Positions 18,838 through 27,333 of a DNA stretch of 64,000 bases are shown piece after piece. The notes under the pieces were generated by a model. It saw only the letters and a list, made by a program, of their open reading frames with translations, was not told where the DNA came from and did not search any database. The first letter of the stretch is position 1; the number at the start of each line of letters is the position of its first letter. The stretch comes from an uncultured Chitinophaga sp. Its GTDB lineage: Bacteria > Bacteroidota > Bacteroidia > Cytophagales > Cyclobacteriaceae. The stretch lies in the NCBI GenBank assembly GCA_902168205.1, contig CABHOK010000002.1, positions 62,001 through 126,000 on the forward strand. The letters are read 5' to 3'. Both the position numbers and the translations under genes were made by a program.

Positions 18838-19467
18838 TCAGAGAAATCGATTCAATACTTCCCAGTTTTTGATTTGCTCAACAAACTGAGGCAGTGATTG
18901 CGGATAGAGGACGGCACAAAATACAACGCCAAATACAGCCCCGTAAAGGTGAGCATCGTGGTTTACGTTGTCGTTTGCTTTTTTACCCTGGTACCACGAA
19001 AAGAAGATATAGGCTATACCGAGTATAAATCCCGGAATAGGTATGAAGTATATATAGATGTCAGCAAGCGGTTGAAAAATAATCGAAGCAAAGATAACCG
19101 AAGCTACACCTCCGGATGCTCCCAATGCATTGTAGCCAGGGTTATTCCGGTGTTTCATGTAAGAGGGTATATCGGAGACAATAATGCCGAGAATATATAG
19201 CGTAATGAAGTACAGCGTACCTGCTGATCCGAATATAATGCCGAAGATATATTCGATGGTAGTACCAAAGAAATATAGCGAGAACATGTTGAAAAACAGG
19301 TGTACATGATCTGCATGGATAAACCCGGATGTTATAAACCGGTAGTATTGTTGCCGGTTGCTGATCATATAGGGGTTCATCATGAACTGTCGCATCAGGT
19401 TGCTGTTACTGTAGGCAGCAAAGCTGATGAGTACGGTAATACCAATGATAATATACGTTACAGGCAT
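18838..19467 (-). CDS. Rhomboid-family intramembrane serine protease
   Basis: 209 residues with six membrane helices. The HLFFNMFSLYFFG motif of helix 2 is present, the catalytic serine is Ser118 in GASGG, and the partner histidine is His173 in NHDAHLYGAVFG. These form the rhomboid Ser-His dyad, so the enzyme should be active and cut membrane proteins within or near the bilayer. It lies 28 bases downstream of a MaoC hydratase gene in the same direction, a likely two-gene unit without an obvious functional link. Confidence 0.92.
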   Translation of the reverse strand: MPVTYIIIGITVLISFAAYSNSNLMRQFMMNPYMISNRQQYYRFITSGFIHADHVHLFFNMFSLYFFGTTIEYIFGIIFGSAGTLYFITLYILGIIVSDIPSYMKHRNNPGYNALGASGGVASVIFASIIFQPLADIYIYFIPIPGFILGIAYIFFSWYQGKKANDNVNHDAHLYGAVFGVVFCAVLYPQSLPQFVEQIKNWEVLNRFL

Positions 19468-19495
19468 AGAGGATGAGACAGGTTTTTCAGCCGCA

Positions 19496-19960
19496 CTATT
19501 TAAAGTGGTAGAGGAAAATAATAGTAGCGGTAAATGCAGGCTTCTTGTTGTTCTTGATCTCCAGTTCCGCCAGCAGTTGCGCTTTGGTTATGCCACGCAG
19601 GTCAGTGAGTGACTCCAGCGTTACTTTGAGTCTCACTTCATCATCTACCAGAACCGGCTGATTGAATTTCAGTTTTTCAATGCCATAGTTGATCAGCATT
19701 TTTATGTTGTTGATCTCGGCAATCTGTTCCCAGAGATACGGTATTACCGAGAGCGCGAGGTAGCCGTGCGCGATTGTTTTTTTAAACGGACTCTCAACGG
19801 CTGCGCGTTCCGGGTTGGTATGTATCCACTGGTGGTCCAACGTAGCGTCAGCAAACTTGTTGATGCGCTCCTGGGTTATCTGTAAATATTCTGAAGTACC
19901 GAGTTCTTTTCCAACATATTGTTCAAACTCTTTGAAACTTCCAATAACCAGTTTGTTCAT
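19496..19960 (-). CDS. MaoC-family (R)-specific enoyl-CoA hydratase
   Basis: 154 residues with a single hot-dog fold. The hydratase motif is complete: FADATLDHQWIHTNPERA followed by IAHGYLALS, with catalytic Asp42 and His47. Such enzymes hydrate trans-2-enoyl-CoA to (R)-3-hydroxyacyl-CoA in fatty-acid or related acyl-CoA metabolism. The length matches single-domain PhaJ/MaoC-like proteins. No neighbouring acyl-CoA gene fixes the pathway. Confidence 0.88.
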   Translation of the reverse strand: MNKLVIGSFKEFEQYVGKELGTSEYLQITQERINKFADATLDHQWIHTNPERAAVESPFKKTIAHGYLALSVIPYLWEQIAEINNIKMLINYGIEKLKFNQPVLVDDEVRLKVTLESLTDLRGITKAQLLAELEIKNNKKPAFTATIIFLYHFK

Positions 19961-20017
19961 GTAGTATACCTGTGGTTAAGTGTGCCGCAATTTATACATT
20001 ATCATGAACATTGCTAC

Positions 20018-20045
20018 TTTGGCAGCGCCAGTGTACTTAAATTTG
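20018..20045 (+). promoter_or_regulatory. Bacteroidota-type promoter for the DUF1905/YdeI gene
   Basis: A perfect -7 element TAAATTTG (TAnnTTTG) lies at 20038-20045, with a TTTG -33-like box at 20018-20021 (16-base spacer, a little short of the usual 19-21). It stands 10 bases ahead of the ATG at 20056. Confidence 0.6.
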
Positions 20046-20055
20046 TAAACCCCCT

Positions 20056-20552
20056 ATGAAAGATAAAAAGTTACCAGTTTACAGCTACGCTCGAAACCAT
20101 TCACGGAACCATGAAGGCAACCGTGATATTCCTCCCGGAAGCGATTGTAAAGAAACTCCCTGCTGGTCGTGTACGCACAGCCGGGTACTATAAATGGTAC
20201 TTCGTTCGACCTGGCCGTGCAGTATAAAAAAGACGGAAGCCGTTACTTCTCTGTGGGAAGTATATTACGAAGAGCAGCCCGTGTGAAGGAAGGGGATAGG
20301 GTTACCGTTGTATTTCATCTCACCGACCCCAACAAGCTGGTTATACCCGAGGAGATGGAAGCGGTGCTGGAGCAAGACGATGAAGCCCGAAAAGTATGGG
20401 ATACATTTACGCAGGGATATCAGCGAAGCCTGGTATACTATATAACGTCTGTGAAGAATTCGGACAGTCGTATTAAACGTGCGCTCGAGATCGCTGAGAA
20501 AGCAAAAGCAAGAGCGCTGAGCGGACAGCAGGCCAAAGCGAAAAAAGCGTAG
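20056..20552 (+). pseudogene. DUF1905 / YdeI-OmdA family gene with two +1 frameshifts
   Basis: The protein pattern of a DUF1905 barrel followed by a YdeI/OmdA C-terminal helix region is present but spread over all three frames. Frame 1 runs from the ATG at 20056 (MKDK) to the A5 run at 20065-20069. Frame 2 carries FTATLETIHGTMKATVIF and continues to about 20183. Frame 3 carries GTINGTSFDLAVQYKK to the stop at 20552, with the tail QRSLVYYITSVKNSDSR. Removing one A from the A5 run and one G from the GGG at 20183-20185 restores a single 164-residue frame. Both faults are one-base expansions of homopolymers, so they may be sequencing errors rather than true decay. A GTG at 20169 opens a 127-residue frame that an annotation pipeline might call as the whole gene. 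The intact family is linked to resistance to bacteriocins or envelope stress, poorly defined. Confidence 0.75.
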
Positions 20553-20595
20553 CGCATTTTAAAAACAACAACTACGGCAGGGAGGCGCAAACATC

Positions 20596-20627
20596 TTTGA
20601 TTTTGTAACGGTCTCATGTTAACTTTG
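20596..20627 (+). promoter_or_regulatory. Bacteroidota-type promoter that decides the start of the 20691 gene
   Basis: A -33 TTTG at 20596-20599, a 20-base spacer and a perfect -7 TAACTTTG at 20620-20627. Transcription should begin near 20634, so the upstream ATG at 20616 cannot be used and the start moves to 20673 or 20691. Confidence 0.65.
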
Positions 20628-20690
20628 CCTCCATCTTTGCTGTCAATCTGTTTCCAAACCAGAAAATTTTTGATGCTCCGATTGAGCGCT

Positions 20691-21122
20691 ATGACTAAAA
20701 CACCATCCATCCGTTTTTCAAAAACATTACCCGGGGTACTTCCACCCGTAACCAAACCGAAGATTGATACGGAAGTACTGTCTTCCATCGCGACTGAGTT
20801 CCTGGAAGATTCGTTTGTGTACGTGCATTGTTATTTTGAAAACACAACGAAGGATATGTTGATCCGTATTTGGAGAACTACATACCTTATCGATCGTTCT
20901 TCCAGCTCGCGTTCTGAACTGGTCCATATCGAGAACATTACTTTCGCTCCGTTGTGGACACTGATTCCGGATAACGCAACCTATAATTTTCTGCTTGTAT
21001 TTTCAGCGCTGCCCAAGTCGTGTACCCATTTCGACCTGGTTGAAGAGATACCACAGCCGGGTGGCTTTTTCATACAAGGCATTCGGCGAAACGAACGCGA
21101 TGTCTATCATGTCGACATCTGA
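20691..21122 (+). CDS. Conserved-looking hypothetical protein
   Basis: 143 residues from the ATG at 20691, chosen because a good promoter at 20596-20627 places the RNA start after the earlier in-frame ATG. A cytoplasmic-looking protein with beta-rich stretches: SFVYVHCYFENTTKDMLIRI, WRTTYLIDRSSSSRSELVHI, ENITFAPLWTLIPDN and LPKSCTHFDLVEEIPQPGGF. The even spread of conserved-type residues (Trp, Pro, Gly, Cys) suggests a real single-domain protein. I do not recognise a named family. Confidence 0.6.
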   Translation: MTKTPSIRFSKTLPGVLPPVTKPKIDTEVLSSIATEFLEDSFVYVHCYFENTTKDMLIRIWRTTYLIDRSSSSRSELVHIENITFAPLWTLIPDNATYNFLLVFSALPKSCTHFDLVEEIPQPGGFFIQGIRRNERDVYHVDI

Positions 21123-21267
21123 AACGTAGAAGTAACTACCCACTTATCGCATCCATCTGTTTTTTATCCGGGGTTTTGAAAGAAATCCGGCAGGCACTTT
21201 TTTTCCTTTAATCCCGGTAAATCAATTGGCAAATTGCCTGGGTATAAAACAAAAAACTATAAATGTC

Positions 21268-21480
21268 ATGAAAGCTATAGGAGTAGTTGTACTGGTAATT
21301 GGTATCCTGATGACTGTGTTTACAGGCTTCAACCTGGTTACAAAGAAAAAAGTGGTTGATGTAGGGCCTCTTGAGATCAACAAAGAAGAAAAAACTCCCA
21401 TATACTGGTCACCGGTAACCGGAGGAATTTTAATTGTTGCCGGAATCGTTATCATGGTACTCGGACAAAGACGTTCCTGA
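21268..21480 (+). CDS. Small two-helix membrane protein
   Basis: 70 residues from the ATG at 21268; the frame also opens at 21226 but those 14 residues are hydrophilic and precede the first helix. Two hydrophobic helices (AIGVVVLVIGILMTVFTGF and GGILIVAGIVIMVLG) flank a soluble loop with KKKVVDVGPLEINKEEK. The pattern is that of small Bacteroidota inner-membrane proteins of unknown role. A strong hairpin follows the stop. Confidence 0.6.
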   Translation: MKAIGVVVLVIGILMTVFTGFNLVTKKKVVDVGPLEINKEEKTPIYWSPVTGGILIVAGIVIMVLGQRRS

Positions 21481-21491
21481 AATCATCCGGT

Positions 21492-21535
21492 TACTCCGGA
21501 TTACGGCAGAATTTGTTCCGTTGTAATCCGGAGTA
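21492..21535. terminator. Strong hairpin after the two-helix membrane protein
   Basis: ACTCCGGATTACGG-type arm (21492-21506) pairs with 21518-21535, with about 12 Watson-Crick pairs at the base of the stem. There is no T tract (TATATATACCCC follows), so it may stabilise the 3' end of the RNA rather than terminate by itself. Confidence 0.5.
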
Positions 21536-21668
21536 TATATACCCCTCCTGCTCACATTGTCTTCCTTGTAATTCTTTCTGTTATTGTTCCGTCATTTCTG
21601 TCAATACATCGTTCCATTCTCTTTATTTTTGAAACTGAACTATCGGATAAGCTCCGGTAGCCGTACAA

Positions 21669-21676
21669 TACCTTTG
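21669..21676 (+). promoter_or_regulatory. Perfect -7 element two bases before the tatD start codon
   Basis: TACCTTTG matches TAnnTTTG and ends at 21676, while the ATG is at 21679. If used, it would give a leaderless or nearly leaderless mRNA. No TTTG box is found at the usual distance upstream. Confidence 0.35.
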
Positions 21677-21678
21677 GA

Positions 21679-22446
21679 ATGGATTACTTCATCGATACTC
21701 ACGCTCACATATACCTGGATGATTTTGCTGCTGACCGCGCAGATATGCTTGCCGAAAGCGAAAAGCAAGGCGTGCGCAGGATCTATATGCCCAACGTTGA
21801 TCACACCTCTATCGATAGCATGCTCGAACTGGAAAGTCGCTCACCGATGTGTGTTGCTACCATGGGGCTGCACCCGTGTTATGTAAAGAAAGATTTCCAG
21901 CGCGAATTATACCTCGTGGAAGAATGGTTGTCGAAGAGAAAGTTTGCTGCGGTAGGAGAGATTGGCACCGATTTGTATTGGGATAAAACATTCTGGGAGC
22001 AACAACAGGAAGCGTTTACTATACAGGTAAACTGGGCGAAGCAATACAATCTGCCCATCATTATTCATTGTCGCGAAAGTATAGATGAAACCATTGCACT
22101 GGTAGAGAAACTGGCGGATGGTAAACTGAAAGGAATCTTTCACTGCTTTTCAGGAAATGCCGCACAGGCTCATCGTATTACAAAACTTGGTTTCTTGCTC
22201 GGTATAGGAGGCGTAGCTACATTCAAGAATGGCGGACTCGATAAAGTTCTGCCGGAAGTTTCGCTGGAGCACTTGGTATTGGAAACGGATAGTCCGTACC
22301 TGGCGCCCGTTCCCTATAGGGGCAAACGGAATGAGCCATCCTATATTCCGCTCATTGCACATAAACTTGCAGACATTAAAAAGATATCCATCGATGAGAT
22401 AAAGTCTGTTACCTCGAGTAACGCACTGAAGTTATTTGCATCCTGA
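21679..22446 (+). CDS. tatD: TatD-family metal-dependent hydrolase (deoxyribonuclease)
   Basis: 255 residues, the normal family length. Metal ligands of the TIM barrel are visible: His8 and His10 in DTHAH, Glu in AVGEIGTDLYWD, His in IIIHCRES, His in IFHCFSG and Asp in LETDSPYLAP. TatD enzymes are cytoplasmic metal-dependent 3'-5' exonucleases acting on DNA during repair or breakdown. The start is fixed because the metal-binding DTHAH begins at residue 6. The asparaginase gene follows after 56 bases, suggesting cotranscription. Confidence 0.93.
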   Translation: MDYFIDTHAHIYLDDFAADRADMLAESEKQGVRRIYMPNVDHTSIDSMLELESRSPMCVATMGLHPCYVKKDFQRELYLVEEWLSKRKFAAVGEIGTDLYWDKTFWEQQQEAFTIQVNWAKQYNLPIIIHCRESIDETIALVEKLADGKLKGIFHCFSGNAAQAHRITKLGFLLGIGGVATFKNGGLDKVLPEVSLEHLVLETDSPYLAPVPYRGKRNEPSYIPLIAHKLADIKKISIDEIKSVTSSNALKLFAS

Positions 22447-22502
22447 AGACACCCGCATGCATATTTGATAAAACAACCAGACAGCTATACAACCACCGCC
22501 CT

Positions 22503-23567
22503 ATGAATTTAAAAAAAATCAGTATCAACACTGCCTTGCCGGGAAAACCCCGGTCGCGTATACTCATCATTTATACCGGGGGAACCTTTGGTATGACGTA
22601 CGATAAAGATGGTGTACTGATACCTTTTGACTTTGCTTCGATACTGGAGCATTTACCTTCACTCAAAAATCTTCAGTTGGAGATTACGGTCGTATCCTTT
22701 GAAACACCGATTGATTCATCCAACATTCAGCCGGAACACTGGAAAGTGATCGGATCGATCATTCACGATTGCTATCAGGAGAACGATGGTTTTGTTGTAT
22801 TGCATGGTACAGATACGATGGCTCATACAGCTTCAGCACTCAGCTTTATGCTGGAAGGATTGAACAAGCCTATCATCTTTACCGGGGCACAGTTGCCGAT
22901 CAGTGAGCCTCGTTCAGACGCCCGCGAAAATCTGATCACAGCACTGGATATAGCGTCTGCCCGCAGAGACGGTATTGCGCTGGTGCCGGAAGTGTGTATT
23001 TACTTTGATTACGAACTTCTTCGGGGCAATCGTTCCAAAAAAGTGGAGAGCCTTCGGTTCGATGCGTTCGACTCCGGTAATTATCCGCCACTAGCCAAGG
23101 CAGGTGTAAAGATTGACTATAATTTCTCAGTCATAAACAAGCCGTCACAAGCCGATACACTGCGCCTGCGCGCGAAGTTTGATGATAACATTTCTATTCT
23201 CAAACTTTTTCCCGGCATTAGCCAGGGCGTTGTGCAGGCTATTTTAAATACCACTGGTCTTAAGGCGGTTATACTGGAAACGTACGGGTCGGGCAATGCT
23301 CCAACGCTGCCGTGGCTCATTGAAGAGTTGAAGAAAGCCATCGAGCGCGATATTATTATCGTAAATGTTTCGCAGTGTCCGGGTGGACGCGTGTTGCAGG
23401 GCCGCTATGAAACCAGCAAGAAACTTCAGCAGATCGGTGTAATCTCCGGAGCGGATATGACTACTGAGGCAGCGCTTACAAAGCTCATGTTATTGCTTGG
23501 GGAGTATGGCACTACGCGGACGAAAGAACTGGTGAGCTTATCGCTGGCAGGAGAATTAACAACATAA
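22503..23567 (+). CDS. ansA: Type I (cytoplasmic) L-asparaginase
   Basis: 354 residues. Both catalytic threonine motifs are present: YTGGTFG (residues 24-30) and HGTDTM (101-106, with Thr103 and Asp104), plus FTGAQLPISEPRSDARENL typical of bacterial type I asparaginases. There is no signal peptide, so it acts in the cytoplasm, converting asparagine to aspartate and ammonia. It follows tatD closely. The downstream tRNA-Ser gene starts 48 bases after the stop. Confidence 0.92.
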   Translation: MNLKKISINTALPGKPRSRILIIYTGGTFGMTYDKDGVLIPFDFASILEHLPSLKNLQLEITVVSFETPIDSSNIQPEHWKVIGSIIHDCYQENDGFVVLHGTDTMAHTASALSFMLEGLNKPIIFTGAQLPISEPRSDARENLITALDIASARRDGIALVPEVCIYFDYELLRGNRSKKVESLRFDAFDSGNYPPLAKAGVKIDYNFSVINKPSQADTLRLRAKFDDNISILKLFPGISQGVVQAILNTTGLKAVILETYGSGNAPTLPWLIEELKKAIERDIIIVNVSQCPGGRVLQGRYETSKKLQQIGVISGADMTTEAALTKLMLLLGEYGTTRTKELVSLSLAGELTT

Positions 23568-23615
23568 TTTGCAAAGCCCCTAAATTCTTAATTTCTTTGT
23601 GCCCCGTTTCAACCA

Positions 23616-23703
23616 GGAGAGGTGTCCGAGTGGTTGAAGGAGCACGCCTGGAAAGTGTGTATACCTCCAAAGGGTATCGCGGGTTCGAATCCCGCCCTCT
23701 CCG
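23616..23703 (+). tRNA. tRNA-Ser (anticodon GGA)
   Basis: Acceptor arms GGAGAGG (23616-23622) and CCTCTCC (23696-23702) pair perfectly, with discriminator G at 23703. The anticodon loop CTGGAAA gives GGA. A long class II variable arm (GTATACC...GGGTATC) and the T arm GCGGGTTCGAATCCCGC confirm a serine tRNA. The 3' CCA is not encoded. Confidence 0.96.
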
Positions 23704-23720
23704 CATCAATGATTAAATGT

Positions 23721-23755
23721 AAAACCCCGGTTCGTAAAGGATCGGGGTTTTTGTT
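23721..23755 (+). terminator. Terminator after tRNA-Ser
   Basis: AAAACCCCG (23721-23729) pairs with CGGGGTTTT (23743-23751), followed by TTGTTT. The stem is inverted relative to the minus-strand ORF at 23781 and may terminate it as well. Confidence 0.75.
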
Positions 23756-23780
23756 TAGTAGCGTGTTGATTTGTTTATAC

Positions 23781-24119
23781 CTATACCTTGACTTCCAAGG
23801 TTCTATGAACATATTTTTTTTGCTCTTTCCTTAACTCTCTATTGGTTGCAATCAAATGTTCTTTCTCCTTCTCTATGAGCTTATACCACCAGTTAGCGGG
23901 TATATTATTATTCGAAGTATCTCCAATCTTATAATGATTGTTGATGAAAAGACTAAGTTCGGCTTCTTTTATGTCTATTTCTTGAGCTAAAATCAAGCCA
24001 TCAAGCTCTTCGAAGTTTTTTGATTGTTTTTTCTTCATGACAATTTGTTTTCTAACCAAATCGAATAGCGATTGTCCTTCCAAAAACAATTGTACCCCTG
24101 CATCCTGCATGTTGTACAT
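23781..24119 (-). CDS. Hypothetical protein downstream of GT9
   Basis: 112 residues from the ATG at 24117-24119, 19 bases after the glycosyltransferase stop on the same strand; the frame itself opens further upstream inside that gene. Charged and helical, with a Lys/Glu-rich C-terminal half (EKEKEHLIATNRELRKEQKK) and a NWWYKLI stretch. No membrane segment and no known family. AT-rich compared with neighbours. Genuine coding is plausible because the frame ends just before the tRNA terminator with no competing gene, but it is unproven. Confidence 0.45.
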   Translation of the reverse strand: MYNMQDAGVQLFLEGQSLFDLVRKQIVMKKKQSKNFEELDGLILAQEIDIKEAELSLFINNHYKIGDTSNNNIPANWWYKLIEKEKEHLIATNRELRKEQKKYVHRTLEVKV

Positions 24120-24138
24120 TTTCAAAAGTAGCTTTTTG

Positions 24139-25188
24139 TTAAATCGCAATGCTTCGAATAATCCCGATACACTCATCTATACTCTTCTCACTCGTATCAA
24201 TGGCCATGCTGTTGTGATTATAGGGAGCGTATATTTTGGCGTTCGTTATTTTGAACAGGCCAACGGTGGGGGCGTTGGATGCGCTGGCCAGGTGCATCAT
24301 GCCGCTGTCGGCTCCTATAAAAAGATTGGTGTTGGTAATGAACGATCCGATTTCGCGAACATCTTTACTGTAGAAGCTCGGTATTGAAAATGCGAGCTGC
24401 GATATATTTTCAACCGGCAATACTTCAATAATATTATAATCAGGATAAATGGCTTTCAGTTTAGTGTAAAACTCCTGCCACCAGCTTTCTGAGTAACATT
24501 TATCACCCGTAGCATAGGTAAACAGCGCGATTGTCTTGCGATTGTTCTTGACAATATCTATAAGTAATTTTTTTCCATGGGCAATTTCGGCTGTACTCAG
24601 CTCCATATTCATCGGAGCCACAGCGTTCGTGTTCTCCGGGAAACCAAGCTGAGTTAAAAAATTCCGGAAGCTATATACCGGAAACTTCGCCATGTGGTCG
24701 GCATCCGGATATTTACTCAGTATAGTGCTATCAACATCACCAAAGCATCTGAATTTCGCATTGGCATATTTAGTGGAAAGACGACCTGATGATGAGTTGG
24801 ACACTACATTTATCACTATATCATAACGGGTCTTCTGAATGTGCAGCCAGCCGCCTAAATATTTTAAAAGATCTTTGAATGGTTTCTTCGGTAACTGAAT
24901 GAGCGTATCAATACTTTTATAGTTCTTGAATATCAACGACCCAGCGCCACCTTTAATAAACAGGTCGATGCGCGCATTCGGAAAAGTTTGTTGTATCTCC
25001 TGTACCAACGGTGTCGTGAGCAACAAATTACCAAGCCGGTGGTTTGGACGACAGATAAGAACCCTGCGGATATCGGGTTTGTTCGGCAAATCATTACCAA
25101 TACTATTTTGGACCGATGTACCAATGTTCCGGGTTAACGAACGCGTTATCGCACCGCGTATCCTGTTGATTCTTTTCTTAATGCTCAT
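24139..25188 (-). CDS. Glycosyltransferase family 9 (ADP-heptose:LPS heptosyltransferase-like)
   Basis: 349 residues. The first Rossmann half contains RRVLICRPNHRLGNLLLTTP, the GT9 start with the conserved GN/GD-LL-TP motif, and the second half ends with NLFIGADSGMMHLASASNAPTVGLF, the signature donor-binding region (D-x-G-x-x-H-x-A-A/S). GT9 enzymes add heptose to the inner core of lipopolysaccharide at the cytoplasmic face of the inner membrane; exact donor and linkage are unknown. The neighbouring gene encodes an LPS-kinase-like protein, which supports a core-oligosaccharide role. Confidence 0.88.
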   Translation of the reverse strand: MSIKKRINRIRGAITRSLTRNIGTSVQNSIGNDLPNKPDIRRVLICRPNHRLGNLLLTTPLVQEIQQTFPNARIDLFIKGGAGSLIFKNYKSIDTLIQLPKKPFKDLLKYLGGWLHIQKTRYDIVINVVSNSSSGRLSTKYANAKFRCFGDVDSTILSKYPDADHMAKFPVYSFRNFLTQLGFPENTNAVAPMNMELSTAEIAHGKKLLIDIVKNNRKTIALFTYATGDKCYSESWWQEFYTKLKAIYPDYNIIEVLPVENISQLAFSIPSFYSKDVREIGSFITNTNLFIGADSGMMHLASASNAPTVGLFKITNAKIYAPYNHNSMAIDTSEKSIDECIGIIRSIAI

Positions 25189-25259
25189 TCGGGTGAAGAT
25201 ACGTTACTTGAAAAGTAAAGGCAAGCAAACAGGTATATATGTATAGCATAAAATATACC

Positions 25260-26084
25260 TCAGAACCAAAGCATGTCTTCGATAAACATCAGGAATAATA
25301 CCCGCTTACCGGTAAATATACTTTCAAGAGGTGTTAGTACATATTTCCGGAGTCTCTTCCGGATCTTACGGATAAAAGATGACCTGCGTTTATAGCTCCA
25401 GAATAACTGGCAGGATTTTTCGGGCGATTGATTTTGTATACGGGCATATTCACTGACCAGTATATTAAACTCTTCATCCGTTAAAGCCAGTTTGGAAAGA
25501 TTCCGAAGTCCTTGCTCAAAACTTACCTTTTGAAATTTGATACGGTTCAGATCTACCATAGAGAAATCATAGCCATCTTCAGTCTCACGTATCAAAATAT
25601 TTCCCGATGAAAAATCATCGTGGTAAATACCAAGTTGATGCAAGGTAAGCGCGAAAGATGCTAATGGTTTGTATAGAATACTTTTGAACGTTCCGTTCAC
25701 CGCTGTCATCTCACGAAGCGTTTTATCAGGTTCGTGCAGACTTACAAAATAACTTTCGTTGAGCAGTCCATACTTATAGCAGTCGAGCCATGCAATGGGT
25801 GGCGGTGTAGCGATACCTTTCTCATTCAGTTGCCTGGAGTATAAATAAGATCGGGCGGCTTTGGACTTTCTGAACAGTGAGTAGGCCAGGCGATTAAAGA
25901 AATACATGCCGCTGAATTTCTTTACTACCACCAGGCCATGTGGTGTAGAAATAGTTTTTACAACATTCCGGTTATCCTGAATAACAGTGCCAACGGCATC
26001 GAAATTTCCAGGAAGTGTGAGTATAAAATCACGGAGGTCCGTAAAATCTTCCGATAGCGTATAGGTTTGAGTTTGCATGATCAT
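25260..26084 (-). CDS. Lipopolysaccharide core kinase (Kdo/WaaP-InaA family)
   Basis: 274 residues with a compact protein-kinase-like fold: the VVVKKFSG lysine strand (about 52-60), a catalytic loop LGIYHDDFSSGNILI replacing HRD...N, and MVDLNRIKF in place of the DFG loop. This pattern belongs to the Kdo kinase/WaaP/InaA group that phosphorylates sugars of the lipopolysaccharide inner core in the cytoplasm. Transcribed toward the GT9 gene with a 71-base gap, so the two probably form a core-modification operon. An ATG two codons downstream is an equal start candidate. Confidence 0.85.
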   Translation of the reverse strand: MIMQTQTYTLSEDFTDLRDFILTLPGNFDAVGTVIQDNRNVVKTISTPHGLVVVKKFSGMYFFNRLAYSLFRKSKAARSYLYSRQLNEKGIATPPPIAWLDCYKYGLLNESYFVSLHEPDKTLREMTAVNGTFKSILYKPLASFALTLHQLGIYHDDFSSGNILIRETEDGYDFSMVDLNRIKFQKVSFEQGLRNLSKLALTDEEFNILVSEYARIQNQSPEKSCQLFWSYKRRSSFIRKIRKRLRKYVLTPLESIFTGKRVLFLMFIEDMLWF

Positions 26085-26679
26085 CAGTTCCTTCCCCTGT
26101 CAATTCGAATCATAAAAACGTTTCAATGCATCAAAACATTTTTCCGGATTCAATTTTTTATTTGCAATCGTTAATCTTGAGTATAGGTGGTGCTGTAACA
26201 ACTATACTGTTTTAAAAATTCAAATGCACCGGTATATTTACCACTATACATTTGTATAGCGGTATAAAACGGTTCAATGAATAATTGAACTTTTGTCGGT
26301 ACAAAACAGCCGTTGGTAGGAAGGATAGATTAGTACGTAGCTATTTCGAGCGTTTTGGTCGCGTAAAGCTGTGAGTATATTTTTATGAATATACTTCAGA
26401 AAATAACTGAGAAAAACCGATCCTGTCCAGTACCTTAAAATTTCAATCCTCGATCTTGGGGTAATCGGAAAATGATTTTGCATATATAGTCGATTTTTTC
26501 CTACGGATATTGTACATCTCTGCTAAAAATTTGTTCCAATCGAGCGATTTTTTTTCAGAACATCCTCTGTGAAGGCTCGCAGGCCATGCATCATCGTTTG
26601 CAGAGGCGATAAAAAGCTGATCATCATTGTTCTGTATCAATTTTGTGTTTAGCTTTCTGTTACACCATCGTTTCGGGTC
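26085..26679. other. 595-base intergenic region, no gene supported
   Basis: AT-rich gap between the divergent LPS-kinase gene and the 26680 gene. Two small overlapping minus-strand frames (65 and 69 codons) look non-coding. Short palindromes are visible: CTATACA-TT-TGTATAG at about 26240 and TTCAAT-GAATA-ATTGAA at about 26271. No clear TAnnTTTG promoter or terminator was found. Confidence 0.5.
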
Positions 26680-27228
26680 ATGATAAGAAAAATCTTCTCT
26701 TACGTGTTCCTTTGTATCATCCTGTTTAACACCACAGGGTACTATGGCTTATTCATCGGCTGGAAGTACAGGCATGATGCCGGTATGCGTGCCCGGCTGG
26801 ATGGCGAACGATATCGGCAACAAGAGCTGCGAACGTTGAAAATTCCCATCGCCATACCGTATGTTTTTGACTCACCCGAGTTTGCCAGGGTAGATGGAAC
26901 GTTTGAACATCATGGTTCATTTTACCGGCTGGTAAAACAGAAACTTTCTTCGGATACTTTAATTCTTGTTTGTATTCGCGATGAAGGAATCCGGAAGATT
27001 CATGATGTATTCGGAACAGTGGCACATACTTTTTCCGGGCAGACTCATTCTCAAAATCCCGCACCCAAAGTTTTGATATCCTTTATAAAGGAATATATAG
27101 TAACATCAACATTGCTCCACGAGTATACTTCCGGTTGGACGATGAACCTGCAAAGGTCTGTCTGTTGTAAAATTCTTGTTCCTTCCTTTGCGCCCTCCAT
27201 CGAATGGCCTCCGAGGCTGCAGGGTTAA
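26680..27228 (+). CDS. Hypothetical membrane-anchored or secreted protein
   Basis: 182 residues beginning with a hydrophobic signal/anchor (SYVFLCIILFNTTGYYGLFI). The body contains LKIPIAIPYVFDSPEFARVD, GTFEHHGSFYRLVKQKLSSD and TLILVCIRDEGIRKIHDVF, a layout I associate with small Bacteroidota hypothetical proteins near envelope genes. No named family is recalled. The last 35 residues (after about 147) look less orderly. Stands 105 bases before the MetE-like gene on the same strand. Confidence 0.55.
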   Translation: MIRKIFSYVFLCIILFNTTGYYGLFIGWKYRHDAGMRARLDGERYRQQELRTLKIPIAIPYVFDSPEFARVDGTFEHHGSFYRLVKQKLSSDTLILVCIRDEGIRKIHDVFGTVAHTFSGQTHSQNPAPKVLISFIKEYIVTSTLLHEYTSGWTMNLQRSVCCKILVPSFAPSIEWPPRLQG

Positions 27229-27333
27229 TGATAGTATACCTTGTTGCATTGGCTATATATAGCCTGCGGACTTTTGTTCTGCCGGTATTGCGCGATGCTA
27301 TATATTAATTATTCACCCTCCAACTTAACGATT

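Noticed and set aside
20169-20552. 127-residue DUF1905-like ORF starting with GTG as an intact gene
   Set aside because: The N-terminal half of the domain is found upstream in other frames, so this is only the tail of a frameshifted gene.
23616-23703. tRNA-Ser as an integration site of a mobile element
   Set aside because: No repeated 3' tRNA fragment, integrase or phage-like gene was seen downstream within the window.
26274-26640. Two small minus-strand frames (69 and 65 codons)
   Set aside because: They overlap each other in different frames, lack promoter or start context and show no protein-like pattern.
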